From positions 4,278,001 through 4,342,000 of the forward strand of contig JAWZSP010000004.1 of the NCBI GenBank assembly GCA_034401135.1: a stretch of DNA of 64,000 bases, read 5' to 3'. Source of the DNA: Volutella citrinella. Taxonomy: Eukaryota > Ascomycota > Sordariomycetes > Hypocreales > Nectriaceae. The position numbers and the translations under genes were made by a program. Below, piece by piece: positions 33,387 to 44,918 of the stretch. The notes under the pieces are model-generated. The model worked only from the letters and a program-made list of their open reading frames with translations. It searched no databases and was not told the DNA's origin. The number at the start of each line of letters is the position of its first letter. The first letter of the stretch is position 1.

Positions 33387-36285
33387 GATGGGAACAATTA
33401 GGCAAGGAAATCGAGTTGTAGGGAATGACAAAGGGTATTGACAATGGGATAAAGATGTTGGTTCGGCGATAGTTCTCAGGGTAGGTCAAGGAAATCGAAG
33501 AGTCGAAGACTGGAGGGCAAGCTTCTGATATCCCCCATCGGACAAGAGCCGCCAGGTATAAGCTTAAAGAACGTGTCCATCCAGACGCTTGCAGAGCCAA
33601 GCCCTTGGACCTCCGTACGGTGTGAGCCGCCAATTGGGCTGAAGGACATGACCACTGACCGAACAGGTGCGGTAGGGTATATAGCTCAAAAGGTAATACC
33701 CGAAGACAGCTGAAAGCCAAGGGTCCTTGTCAAATGCCCGACGCATGTCTCAAGTGTTCCCCGCCAACTAGGCAGCGAGTTAACAGGCACAGTGCCCCAC
33801 GATGGTGGTGGTTATGGTGATAATCGGTCGGTGCAATGTTTCAAGGGTGCTACCCTGTGCTTACTACGTAGTACACTTTGTGCAGGAAGGTCCCCGATGC
33901 TAGGGCTGCATCAGATTAAGACTGTCCAATCGCCTACTCCGACATTCAATAGTCTCGTGCGCCACAGCGGCTCAGTATTTCAGGCGATGTCGCATTGAGT
34001 AAAGGCCTGTATGGCACCAGCCCTAGTGGTTCGGCGACCAATACGACCATTTTTCAAATTTCCCCAGTGAGAGCGGCGTAACATCTTGCACATTCGGGCA
34101 CCATGCGGGGTTGGCAAAACGATTGGGAAACAATATGCTCATTGCGTTCCATTTTCGTATTCATTGGCACCTCATTTCTCAATTGCTAGCTGGCAGGTGA
34201 CTGAAAATGAGTCTAGACCACGCTGATCGTTATGCAGGCCAACACATGCTCAATGCATCTGATGGCGAGCCAAGAAGTCCGCGTCATCTGCCTCCTGAAT
34301 TCCCATGCCAGAGTAGTAGTCTCTGGGGTTGGATTCGCAGGGAGAGCTGCTCTAATTTTGGAATAGCATCCTTGGCATTAGAAAGCACGTTAGCGCACAG
34401 CCAGAAACTAGCAAGGTACCCAGGCACGAACTTCTTCGCGACTGGGCTTGGGAAGGGGGTTGGGCCGGATCAGACTCGTAACTCTGAGCTCCAGAACACG
34501 CTGGAATGGGCGATGACAATTTTGTGACTACTTTATCGTTAGAATAGATTGAATCAATTGATTCTTGGAACTAATGGAGCTGATCTAGAGGACATTGTTA
34601 GTCGCAAGTTAGATTATTAGAATATCAAATCCAATCAAATTAATCAAAGGGAAGTGGCAACCAAGATGGCAACGATTCTTTCATAGGTTGTGCTGCGTCG
34701 AGCCGATCCGCACACAAATCAAATAAAAAAAATGTTGAAATTCGAGAGGGGGAAAATAGACCGAGAAAATCGAGCCTGGCAGGTCTGAGATGGGACCCAG
34801 CTCATCATACACGGGGAACTGGTAGAGGCGTGATGATGGAAGCTAGAGAGGAGCAGTTGACGATAAAAAGCTCAACGAAATATTGTCCACAGTGATTTAT
34901 GGAACATTCGAATTGATGGGGAAACGTTTGAAAAACCGCACGACTCGAGTGTACTCGTGGAGGAGATTGGGTCTCAACGGTACCGGAACATACTTCACTG
35001 AGCGGATTCCCTTGCTGAAGAAGAATAGGAAAGGCCTGAGAAAGCCAACGTGGTGAATGATGATGCTTGAGATGGGAGATGTAAAGGATGGCTGACCGCA
35101 GAACCAGGATTGGGCAAAAACTCGGCACCATGTCTCGCGAGAAATCAGCATCCCCCAATCTCTCGCATCAATGCTCGTAATTGCCGCGGGCGACCCCGTT
35201 ATACCCCGCCCATCATTCGACCTTTCGGCTCTCTTGGCTCTGCATGATGCCACTCGGAGCAAAATGTCTGGCTCGCATCTGGCCAGCCCCCACGGAGAGA
35301 GGCGCGTGCCGGATGAAACATCAAGTGTAGCCCCCAAGGCTCTGCGGATGCCGAATTTTGTCAGTGGTGAGGTTATAAACTTTGTCTCGTGCATGTCTTG
35401 TAATTCTTGGAATCGTGATGCCCCAATTGAGTAGAGACGTTTGTAGCAAGACTAACCGCGCTTGTTCTGTTTTTCTAGAAGGAGAAAGCGACGAGAAATA
35501 AAGCCACTGGCGCTGCTGACAGAGAACCGTACCTCCACTGTGACTGCCGGCTTTTGCCTTAATAACCGCCCGTTTAACCGCCACTGGTAAGTGAGGTGGG
35601 TTTGGGGGTCGGGCTGCCGGGGGAATCATCGCCGCTCTCCGCCTGGGGAAAGCGGGGGTGGTGCAGGGTGACGGGGTTAGGGTTGCCGGATCAAGTATAG
35701 ATCAGCTGGCCTGGACAGCTGTCTGGAACGGCATTTGGAGCCGACTGGGCGACGACGTTGAGGGGGACGAGTGCTTATGATTACTTGGACGAGGCGAGAG
35801 TCTGAATTGAAGGAATCCGGCAAGCAAATTCAAGAAGCAAGCCCCCGTCTAATCGTCACATCGTGCCATTGACTAATCGCGGGGTCCATTACGGCAGACT
35901 GAGAATCGTATTCCGTCGAGGATGCCAATGCATACCCCGGTGGTGATCAGCTGCTTGATGATGCAGCTGTCTTGCAGGAGGAGCAATCATAAGCGCAGGT
36001 TGGCCGTGGGGAGACAGGCATCGAGTGGCAAGCAGGACAGGCGATTGGTGGGAGAAACTGGGCTGCAACAACGTGATGTGTAGTTATGTAAGTTGACATG
36101 ATGTGATGCGGTGGTGGGCTGCATTGAACAGGCCATCCCACGTATATAAGACAAGCAGCCCACCACCATCAACGGAACCTCGTCGAGCTGGAAACATTGA
36201 CATTGTTTTGGGATATTCATTCATATCCAGACGTCGCCCAGACTTGCGCAATCCAACACCACTCTACGACTTCCACCCCCACACC
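33387..36285. other. Gene-poor 2.9-kb region upstream of the TcA-like gene
   Basis: No convincing gene. It includes an AT-rich patch at about 34540-34760 with a perfect 14-bp palindrome GAATCAATTGATTC at 34551-34564. A minus-strand open frame at 34897-35394 has no codon bias or domain. The right end is the promoter of the dehydrogenase, with its TATA element. Confidence 0.5.
36143..36150 (+). promoter_or_regulatory. TATA element of the dehydrogenase gene
   Basis: TATATAAG 136 bp upstream of the ATG at 36286, followed by a pyrimidine/CA-rich leader. A plausible core promoter element for a regulated gene. Confidence 0.5.
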
Positions 36286-37532
36286 ATGCGAGCAGCGAGA
36301 TACTACGGCAAGGGAGATGTGAGAATCGAGGAGGTGCCGGAGCCCACCGTTGGTCCCGGCCAGATCAAGGTAGGCCAATTGAGCGCCTCACACGACTCAC
36401 AATGGCCCGGCTAACGACGCGGGGGATGCCACAGATCACGCCCGCCTTCGTCGGCATCTGCGGGACGGACCTGCACGAGTACCTCAGCGAGCCCAACTTT
36501 TGCCCGGTCAAGCCGCACCCCGTGACGGGCGAGTCGATCCCCATTACGCTGGGCCACGAGTTCTCGGGCACCATCGCGGAGCTGGGCGAGGGCGTGACGG
36601 GCTTCGAGATCGGCCAGCAGTGCGCCATCCAGCCGACAATCTTCTGCGGACACTGCGCGGCCTGTGATGCGCACGCCGAGAATGCCTGCCACACGGGCGG
36701 CTTCGTGGGATTGAGCGGCGGCGGCGGCGGGCTCAGTGACGCCGTGTGCGTGAGTGCGACGCATGTGTTCCCGCTGCCCGAGAACATCTCGCTCGAGCTT
36801 GGCGCCCTGGTCGAGCCGTTGTCCGTCTCGTGGCACGGCATGATGGCCGCGCCCGAGATGACGCCTGAGACGAAGGTCGTCGTCATTGGTGGCGGGCCCA
36901 TCGGTCTGGCCATGATCCTGTGCCTCAAGGCCAAGGGCGTCAAGCACATCATCATGTCCGAGGTGGCCGCCTCTCGCCAGGAGTTTGCCAAGCAGTTTGG
37001 TGCGTCGCGCGTGGTGAACCCGATCAAGGAGAGTCTCAAGGACGCTGTGCTCGAGGAGACCGAGGGCAAGGGCGTCGACGTCGTCTTTGACTGTGCCGGT
37101 GTTCCCGCAAGGTGAGTGATGGACTTAGCTGCCCAAGGCCATCCATTGCTGACATTCCAACAGCATCAAGAGCGCCTGCGAGATCGTCAGGACCAAGGGC
37201 ACCGTCGTCAACGTGGCCATTTGGGAGAAGGAGATCCCCTTCAACCCGAACTGGGTCACATGGAAGGAGAGCAACTTCAAGTCGGTTCTAGGCTACCAGC
37301 CCGAGGACTACCGGGCCGTCATCGACAACCTTAAGAGCGGTAAGCTATGGCCATTGCTGTCGAGACGCATCATCTTTTGCTAACGGGTGGGGGGTTCACA
37401 GGTGCCATCAAGCCATCCCAGATGATTACGCGGAGGATTAGGCTGGAGAACTTTGTCGAGGACGGCATCAAGGCACTGATCAATGACAAGGACAACCAGG
37501 TCAAGATTCTTGTCGATGTCATGGCCAAGTAG
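36286..37532 (+). CDS. (R,R)-butanediol dehydrogenase-like zinc alcohol dehydrogenase
   Basis: Four exons (36286-36369, 36435-37111, 37164-37339, 37402-37532) give 355 aa, a medium-chain dehydrogenase of full length. Catalytic zinc ligands are visible as C37 (GICGTDLHEY), H69 and E70 (GHEFSG). The structural zinc lobe has C99, C102, C105 and C113 (FCGHCAACDAHAENAC). The nucleotide fold has VVVIGGGPIGLAM, and the E-L-G-A-L-V-E-P-L segment after the zinc lobe fits the BDH/sorbitol dehydrogenase branch. Family members oxidise 2,3-butanediol to acetoin, or related polyols, with NAD in the cytosol. Introns fall at a 28-codon first exon and near the C-terminus, as is usual for fungal orthologs. The substrate is inferred from family. 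Confidence 0.92.
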
Positions 37533-38451
37533 TGTGAGAGTGGAGTGTGGTGTTTGCGTATGGTGTGGGTGTACAGGGCGTTGATAGCGAAATTGAATTG
37601 AAGAGACAAACAACAAGATTGTCCAGCCCTGCTTGCTACCGTGCTCAGATGTGCACCAACAAGTGTGATGTGATAGATCCTGCGGCTTAGATTGCGTTTC
37701 ACAGCCCTGTGCAATCCATCCGTGCAATGGGCCGGGCCGTAGGCATTGGACAACCCGTATGGACAGTGCTCAGCGCAGGGCACCGCCCCCAAACACACCC
37801 CAATCCGAATATGCAGGGCAGGCCAAAGATCCCACCACCGCTGCACAACTGTGGCGCAACACTCGCCAACGCTGCAACTCGAGACTCAGCCACCTGTTCT
37901 GCAGCACGTCACGTTGTTTTACGAGGCTTGTCCGTTGTAACATGTCAAAGGCCCAATGAGCCCCATCTCCAACTCTCTGCACCTGCATCTGCGCGACCAG
38001 AACCAGAAAATCTAGCCCTCTCAATCATCAAGCGCCGACAATCACACCATGCTCAGCTCCCCTACTTGAAACGCAAAGGCACAGGCCAGCGCTCTGAATT
38101 TTCGCAAACAGAACCAACAGCATACAAAATGGGGCCGCGACCAGCAAGGCTGCGAATGAGGAACCTCCCACAGCCGCCCAGACTGGCCAGAGTGGTCGGC
38201 GGATACGGGTGACAGGGGTTTGCGCATCGGAAATCCTGCGCTAAGCCACGATACAAGGCTCAACCGACTCCATTGTGAAACAGCTTGTGCATGTCGTGCG
38301 GATCGCAGATGGATGTGTGTGTTGGTCAGGCCGTTGGTCGTTTCGTCTCGCTCAGCTCTGGGGTAATATATGACGAACGGCACTCGTCGCTCGTCGCCCG
38401 TCTCTCCATCCCGATGATGCACAATTGACGACGACACTCACCATCGCCGAG
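37533..38451. other. Intergenic, no gene seen
   Basis: About 920 bp between two plus-strand genes. Open frames on both strands lack signals of coding. It holds the 3' end of the dehydrogenase and the promoter of the DUF3176 gene. Confidence 0.5.
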
Positions 38452-40809
38452 ATGCACGTCGGCGCCGCAACTGCCATCCGCAGCGGCTTCTCCAGCCCGG
38501 CAGGCACCCCCCGACCAGGCCCGCCGACAAATACGTCTTGGCGGACCGGCGGCGATAGCAGCAGAGAGGTAAGTCTCCAACCGACGCGGCAACAAATGAC
38601 CTCGAGCGCTTAACGCCGTCTTCGCAGCACCTCACCCCGGAACAGCCCGCGCACCCATCAGCAGCCTGGCGACGCGATGCAGACTGGTCCTCGTCTACAC
38701 CTCGGTCATTGAGCCGAGCGTCGCAGGCGCCGTCAACCGCACCGACTGCCTGGGCCCCCGACGCACACCTGACGCCCACCCCGCGCGCAGCAAAGCCCGA
38801 TTCACCCCGAGTATCGTGGAGCAATTTCCAGCAGACAACGCGCGAGGGCGAGCGCATAGCGCCAGAAGAGCCGCCTCCGCCGGAGAGAGTGACGCGCAGG
38901 ACGACAACTTTCAAGCCGCCCCCCGTCGCGACACCCAGAGGCCGGCTCAGCGGGTGGCACGCCGAGATCGTCTGCTGGTTCCTGAGCGTCCTGTTCCTGG
39001 TCGGGCTCGTCGTCTTCCTGCGCAGGTTCAACGGCCGCCGCGTGCCCGACTGGCCGCTCGGGCTGACGGTCAACACGGCCGTCGCGTTCCTCACCACCAT
39101 GAGCCGCATGGCCTTTCTGTTTGCGCTGTGCGAGGGCGTCTCCCAGCTCAAGTGGCTGTGGTTCCGGCAGGAGAGGCCCCTGTCCGACCTCCAGACGTTT
39201 GACGATGCCAGCCGAGGGCCCTGGGGCACAATCAGGCTGCTCACCGTCGTTGACAGCAAGACCTGGTGAGTAACGTCTGCCGTCATTGCAGAGTAGCTGA
39301 GACAGCATCTAATCGACAATAAGGATGGTCGCCCTGCTGCCCGCCTTCATCTTCACCACCAGTCTGCTCACATCCACGGCGACCCAGGCCATCGTCACAA
39401 CCGAAACCACGCCCGCACCCGTGTATGAGTTCCAGAATGCCACAGTGACGCGCGCCCCCAGCTTCGTCTCGAATCTCTCCAACAACCAGCACCAAAGTAG
39501 GTCTCGGATGTGCGAGTCTGATATCCTTAACGCTCACAATGATGCCCTCTAGTCTATTCCAACCGCATCATTTACCAGCAACTACACGAAGGCGCAAACT
39601 TCCCCATCGACAACAGGCTCGACCTGCGTCCGCCCACATGCGCAACTGGCCAGTGCGATTGGTCCGTCTTCGACACAATAGAAGTGTGCTCCGAGGTGTG
39701 GAACATCAGGGATCACTTGACTATAGCCCAGACTAGTTCCAGCAACATTAAATCCTTCTCCCTGACCACTGGCGCGAATGCCTCCTTTCCCGCGGCTGGG
39801 AGATTCGTGTGGACTCAGAAGCTCTACCCGCCGCTCAACTGGAACCCGGACGATTCGCCCAACAGGACGACTGTGTCGAACCATTTCATCGTCTACCGCG
39901 AAGCTGGCCAACACTATGCCCTCGAGGTCAATCTCCACCTGTGCTTGAACAGATACAACGTTTCCATGCGGGACAACATTCTCACCAAGAAGCTTCTCGG
40001 GTCCTCCAAGGCAACGGTAATCGAAAACAACAATTCAGGGTCCCAGTTCAGTGGCTACCTCGTGCCGTTCGAGATGCAGGGCAAGGACACGCCGCGATAC
40101 TCTTTCGGCGGCAGCGGCATCTCCATCATGCAGACTTCTGTGGCAAGGTTTTTCGATTCTTCATATGTCGAGAGCGGTGATGACGACGATGACTATGAAA
40201 AGGGGCTGCAGCTAGGGTCAGTGGCATCTCGCCTGGCAAACCATCTCCACATGCGCGGATCTCCCGTCGTGTACGCCGGCGCCAACGTCGACGTTACCGA
40301 GATTGTGGCAAACTACTCACGCAACATCGCCGCGAGCCTCTCGGACGGGTAAGCAAGCATGTGTTCCGCGCTCCCTGTCACTTCTCACTAATCTCCTGCT
40401 TTGATTTAGCATCATCTCGGCCGCTCTGACAGACCGCGATGCTGAAAAAGAATCAAAGGTCTACGGCACCACGCTGGGGTTGGTGTCAACCATCCAGGTC
40501 AAGTGGCCGTGGATCGCCTTCTTGGCCACCCAAATAGGCCTGACTGCCGTCTTCTTGATCATCGTTATTGCCCAGACTCGTCTTTCTGGTCTACCGGTGG
40601 CAAAATCGTCACTCCTGGCCGCCGTCTTCGCCGTCGGCGCGGAGGAGAGGGCCCTGGTGGAGAAGGCGCCAGAGACCGACGACGAGAAGCTGAGGCCAAG
40701 GCGTCACTTTGTCTGGATATCGCAAAAGGCGCCCGGTATCATCGGGCAGCTGAGGACGGGAGACTCAGGCGGTGGCTGGACTTTGGGCAAGCCACGGTCG
40801 GCTGCGTGA
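38452..40809 (+). CDS. DUF3176 membrane protein
   Basis: Five exons (38452-38568, 38628-39265, 39324-39496, 39553-40348, 40410-40809) keep phase and give 707 aa. A Pro/Ser/Arg-rich cytosolic N-terminus of about 150 residues is followed by paired helices (EIVCWFLSVLFLVGLVVF) and the DUF3176 signature with NGRRVPDWPLGLTVNTAVAF and EGVSQLKWLWF. A third helix (MVALLPAFIFTTSLL) leads to a large extracellular domain with several N-x-S/T sites and cysteines, and the last helix (WPWIAFLATQIGLTAVFLIIVI) lies about 100 residues before the end. This topology is typical of the family, which is abundant in filamentous ascomycetes and has no known function. The first ATG with a good context was chosen. Confidence 0.9.
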
Positions 40810-42047
40810 TGCGGCTGTGTCTCGAGATTATGACCCGCTTCCTGTGACAAAGATAGATTTAATGTATTCGATAATGACTCAGGCATGCAACGAATTGCGT
40901 GACCAGAAAAAATTCCATCCTCGCCCACACGCAAAACAACGAGGTTACAGTAGGACACGACAACTCAAGATGGAGGGACCGACGCAACCGGGGCGAGTGG
41001 ACCGTCTTGGGCGCGGAAGAGTGGGCGTGATGATAAGCCAACTGGACGTACGAATGTAGCCGGATCTTGGCTGCCAGCAAGCCGATTGTGCAAGTGTACG
41101 CCGTCGGGGCCAAGTAGAAGGGCCTCCGCCCGCTCTCTTACCGACAAGGCCAGCGGTAACTGGACGGGCTGGGAGTTGGCGGGTCCCAGCTTGGGGTGTG
41201 TTATCACCATGTACGTGATATACAAGACGCCGCGTACCTGTGCCAAGGACCCAAGCTTCCGCGATATCGGACATCAAATGCATTCGCCAAGCGCCGATGG
41301 AGGCCTTCGGGCGAGAGGCGGGACCTGGGAGATTGACCCCGTCGAGGAGCGCGCTCGTGATTGCTGAAGGCGGTGGCGCGAGGTGGGTTTTCTCCATCGG
41401 GCAGAGCCGCAGCTGCTCCTCTTTGGATTTGATTGGAACACGCTTCCGGAGCACCCAGTTCATCAGGGGGGCGTGAAGCTGTCAGCAGAGGCTGTTGCTG
41501 ATGTGGTGATAAGCTCTGATTTAGAGTAGATAAGGGCGGATACGTTGCTGCAGAATATGGTTCCAAGGAAGAAACAAGCAAGCATCAGGGATAGACGTGC
41601 GTAAAGAAGGAGTCGTTGGCGTGGACCATTGCAGGCGCAGCTATCGTGAACGAGGCTAGTGGAGGTGGACCTCTCACCTTGAAGGTTGACCGAAATCTAG
41701 AATCAGCACGTTAGTCAGGTGCAAGGGAACTATTTTTAGGCCCGTAAACGGTCTAGCCGAGGAACGCGGCCGCCGCTTCAACCATCAACTTGCCAGTCAC
41801 CTTCCATGCTCGTGGGGCCAAGGGATTCTGCAGGATGTGCCATTTGTTCAATAATGGAAGAGTAACCCAGAAAAGAAAAACCCATACGCAACGGTAGCCA
41901 AGCCAAGGCTGGTATCGGCTGGCCCGTTGAGAAGATGCAGCTTTCGAGGAGCAATAAAAAGGGCTGTTGCCTCAGCCATATCCGCCCATCTGGTGTGCCG
42001 ACAGACAACTTCCATTCTTTTGCCAAAGAACCTCCCAACAAGACAAA
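40810..42047. other. Intergenic, no gene supported
   Basis: About 1.2 kb. A minus-strand open frame at 40945-41463 has mixed codon use and no domain, so I do not call it. The right end carries the promoter of the small secreted protein, with an AATAAAAAG element at about 41953. Confidence 0.45.
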
Positions 42048-42622
42048 ATGAAGACTTCCCTGGCAACCCTTGTCCTGCTTCCCCTCCTGGGCGCAGTGTC
42101 CGCCGTCAACCCTACCAGTTTTGTATGCCGGCAACCCAACGGCAACGTGTTCCCTTGCCCCTGCAATATCTGGCTCGAGTACATCGAGACGTACGGAGAA
42201 CCCATCAAGGAAGGCCAGGCAACTATACCAGGTTTCGCAACTCTCAATCGCTACCGCACTGTGATCCACGCCGACGGCACCGACATCTTTGGCACCGCTA
42301 TCGACCCGAACTGGTTGGAGCAGAACATGGAAAAGCTGCAAGTGGAATGTATGTAGCATCCCGCAACGCCCTGCCCAAGACGTCCGTCGAGTGCAGGATT
42401 CGGCTGACCTATCCCCCCATAGTTTGCGGAGACCGAGTAGACACTGTCTTCCACCACATCACCAATAACGCTACGTTCTTCGACCCCAAGAAGCCGGTTC
42501 TTGACTGGAGCTACCTTCGCACGCCTGGCAGCACCGGTGAGCTACTCTATGAGCCCTGCCGCTCCCGTCTCCAGCGCAGATGGCAGGAAGAGTTCCATTG
42601 CGATGAAGGTAACCACCAATGA
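42048..42622 (+). CDS. Small cysteine-containing secreted protein
   Basis: Two exons (42048-42348, 42423-42622; GTATGT donor, CTGAC branch, TAG acceptor) give 166 aa. The signal peptide MKTSLATLVLLPLLGAVSA is clear. The mature chain of about 147 residues has six cysteines (FVCRQ, FPCPCN, FCGDRV, EPCRSR, HCDEGN), enough for three disulfides. It has no recognised domain. Size, secretion and cysteine content match candidate effectors, but also ordinary cell-wall or lectin-like proteins. A GTGAGC inside exon 2 could act as an alternative donor; I read through it because the frame stays open and adds two cysteines. Its neighbours give no clue about function. Confidence 0.8.
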
Positions 42623-43363
42623 AGCAGCCGATGGAGGGAGGGGGGAAGCCGCGCTTGAGGACTTGAGGTTAGGAAAATTCCAGTGATAGAGGTCCGATAT
42701 GAGGCCAACGCGAAGACTTGATTAGCCGTGCAAATACCCAATTGATTCTCCTGCTCCAGCATTATATGGATTTTTCAGCCCAAGGGGCATGGCAGAGTGT
42801 CCTCTTGTGTGTGCGTCGTCGTCGCCGCCACCATCGCCAGGAGGTTGCAGGTACTGATTTGCTAGTGCAGAATATGCTGCCGTTACAAGGTGTTAGGGTC
42901 GACACCGGCCGTCAGAGTCGTCCCGCAGGTACAAGAATGATGCTATCCATCTTTTGTTGACGGCCGTCGCTCCGGACTTCACGATGCAGTATGGATAGCC
43001 GCTGGAGAGAAAAGAGGCAGAAGCAGGTGTTTGCTCGGGTATCGATTGATATATGCTTGATATGTGCGTGATATAGTTACAGTTATTTAGACAAGTCTTA
43101 GGGTGCCATGGTCCAGGTGTTGATGCTGGTAGATCGCGTGCCTGGCGGCAGCAGAACATTGGTGTCGCGGTCCTTTCGCTGGACGGTAGCGAAACCTGAG
43201 GCCACTTAATGGCCAGCAGGAATTGTCGAAGGTGGGATAAATATGTGACAGTCGAGAGCCTCGGGTCACCTATCCCAGAGTTGTGTGGTTGAGTAGTGAG
43301 TGAGCGTCGTTCCCAACAGACGAAGGCATCCTCATCCCGTGTCAATCAGGCCCAATGAGCTGC
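42623..43363. other. Convergent spacer, no gene seen
   Basis: 741 bp between two inward-facing 3' ends. Short open frames lack coding character. Confidence 0.5.
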
Positions 43364-43917
43364 TCACTTCTCCGAGGAGCCCGCCCACCACTCCTTGTTC
43401 CCCTCCTTTGCCCTCGGCAGCTCCTTTTGCGCATGTCCCAGGGCCACTGCCAGATAGTTAGCAATCAGAACCCAGCACTGCTCGGTGTCCAATGGAGCTC
43501 ACATCGGTCAAACAGGTAATAGCTCGTCACCAGCAGAACCGGCAGCGCAATCATGCCCTGTATCCACTTGCGCGTGGCCGTCTTGTACCGCTTGTCGTAG
43601 TCTTCCTTCTTCTCCTTCTGTAACTGCTCCTCCTGCCGCTGGTCCAGTCGCTTCATTCGCGCGTTCCGCAGCGCCGCGCCCCTCGCCTCGGCCGCCCTGA
43701 TGGCGTCTGCGGTCGGTCGGTCTGTTCGAGGAGGGGTCCGTGAGGAGGATGGGGATGCAGGTACTGCGCGCTGCGGTCGCGCCGTGGTGGACGGTTGGGC
43801 GGATGGCGGTTTTGAGCTGCGCGACGGCGGCTTGGCTGTGGACGCGGCGCGGCAGAGGGACGGAGCCACGCCACAGAGACGCTGGGAGAGCTGTCTACGG
43901 GTGTGCAGAAGCTGCAT
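43364..43917 (-). CDS. Small single-pass mitochondrial membrane protein
   Basis: Two exons (43917-43503, 43446-43364; 56-nt intron with GTGAGC donor and GCTAAC branch) give 165 aa. The N-terminus is rich in Arg, Ser and Ala with almost no acidic residues (MQLLHTRRQLSQRLCGVAPS), the pattern of a mitochondrial presequence. A Pro/Ser-rich segment, a charged coiled-coil-like helix (RQEEQLQKEKKEDYDKRY) and one membrane helix (GMIALPVLLVTSYYLFDR) follow. The 28-residue second exon is hydrophilic and ends WWAGSSEK. The layout suggests a small inner-membrane assembly or organisation factor. I cannot name the ortholog. Confidence 0.8.
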
Positions 43918-44918
43918 TGTGTCGAATTCGGGCGACTGGGCAATTGACTCGGGGCGGTTTTTGATGTTTGGAGGTGGAGGTCGCTCTTGCCGTGAAAGTG
44001 CGGATACTTTCGGCTGCCGGCTTATCGATAACCACGCAAGAGTCCCCGACAGTACCTAAATTGCTCTGTAATAAATGTAACTTGGGAGTACTTGCCCAGG
44101 CGCTTTCTCAATACAAGGTATGGATCTCAAGCCCAAAGCTGTCGCACATGCCGATGAACCGGCGGAAATCTGTTTTGTTTTTATAGATTCATGCCAGTCG
44201 CCATCAAGGTCGATTGAGCCTAGCAGTGCTTATTGGATCCAAACTCCAACCAGACGAGTAGTCTCGCCAGCTCAGTTCGCCCATGCAGTTTTGACCTGCC
44301 CCTGCCATGACAACAGTGCTCCATTGCTGGCATAAACATGTTACCTGCCAGATCAGAGCTTTCTTAGCCTGTCACCAACGAGGACGGCTCGAAAATTGTT
44401 CTATTGAGTATAGATCCGTGCAGTGGCGCAGCGATTTAGTCTCATCCGACACGTCCATGGCGTGCGCAGCACGTTTAACTGCCAACGCCCGAGAGCACCA
44501 TCCCAAATCATGACCGTAAACACTCCTGTCGATAAATTCGCTCAGCGTAGCGGCTCCAATCCCCCACGCAGAGCCTCAATAATAAGCAGCTTACTGATAG
44601 CTGGCATTGTTTATTTACAGACGAAATGGAGCCACTAAGTTAAGCTATGCGAATCCCTCGAGTTTTTATGGTCCTGTTCTGACTTGGCACACAACCGGTC
44701 ATCAGACAGACGATTGATAACAGTACATCCATGCTTTTTGGCAAACTACTTATTTCGTGCTTGACTGTAGATTTCCTTCTTCTATGTATTATACATCCCC
44801 GCATTCCGGAACGCCCATTGCACAGCACAGCACAGCACAGCTACCCATCCACGTCCACCTTCCGCGGGTTCCTACATCCGTCCCTCTCTTCTGTAGCCAC
44901 TCTCCCAACGCATCACGC
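43918..44918. other. Intergenic, no gene seen
   Basis: About 1 kb between the mitochondrial-protein promoter and the Spt5 3' end. A short CAGCA microsatellite lies at about 44822-44840. No coding signal. Confidence 0.5.

Noticed and set aside
34897..35394. 165-codon minus-strand frame upstream of the TcA-like gene
   Set aside because: Mixed third positions, no domain, no signal peptide, no splice partner.
35676..35690. GGGTTAGGG resembling a telomere repeat
   Set aside because: A single copy only; a telomere would show tandem TTAGGG units.
38438..39319. 293-codon minus-strand frame opposite the DUF3176 gene
   Set aside because: The plus-strand frame has helices, the DUF3176 signature and in-phase introns; the antisense frame has none.
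40945..41463. Minus-strand open frames between DUF3176 and the small secreted protein
   Set aside because: Several overlapping frames are open at once and codon bias is ambiguous; not enough to call a gene.
44822..44840. CAGCA pentanucleotide run considered as a repeat array or CRISPR-like element
   Set aside because: It is a very short microsatellite without spacers; CRISPR arrays are not expected in a fungal genome.
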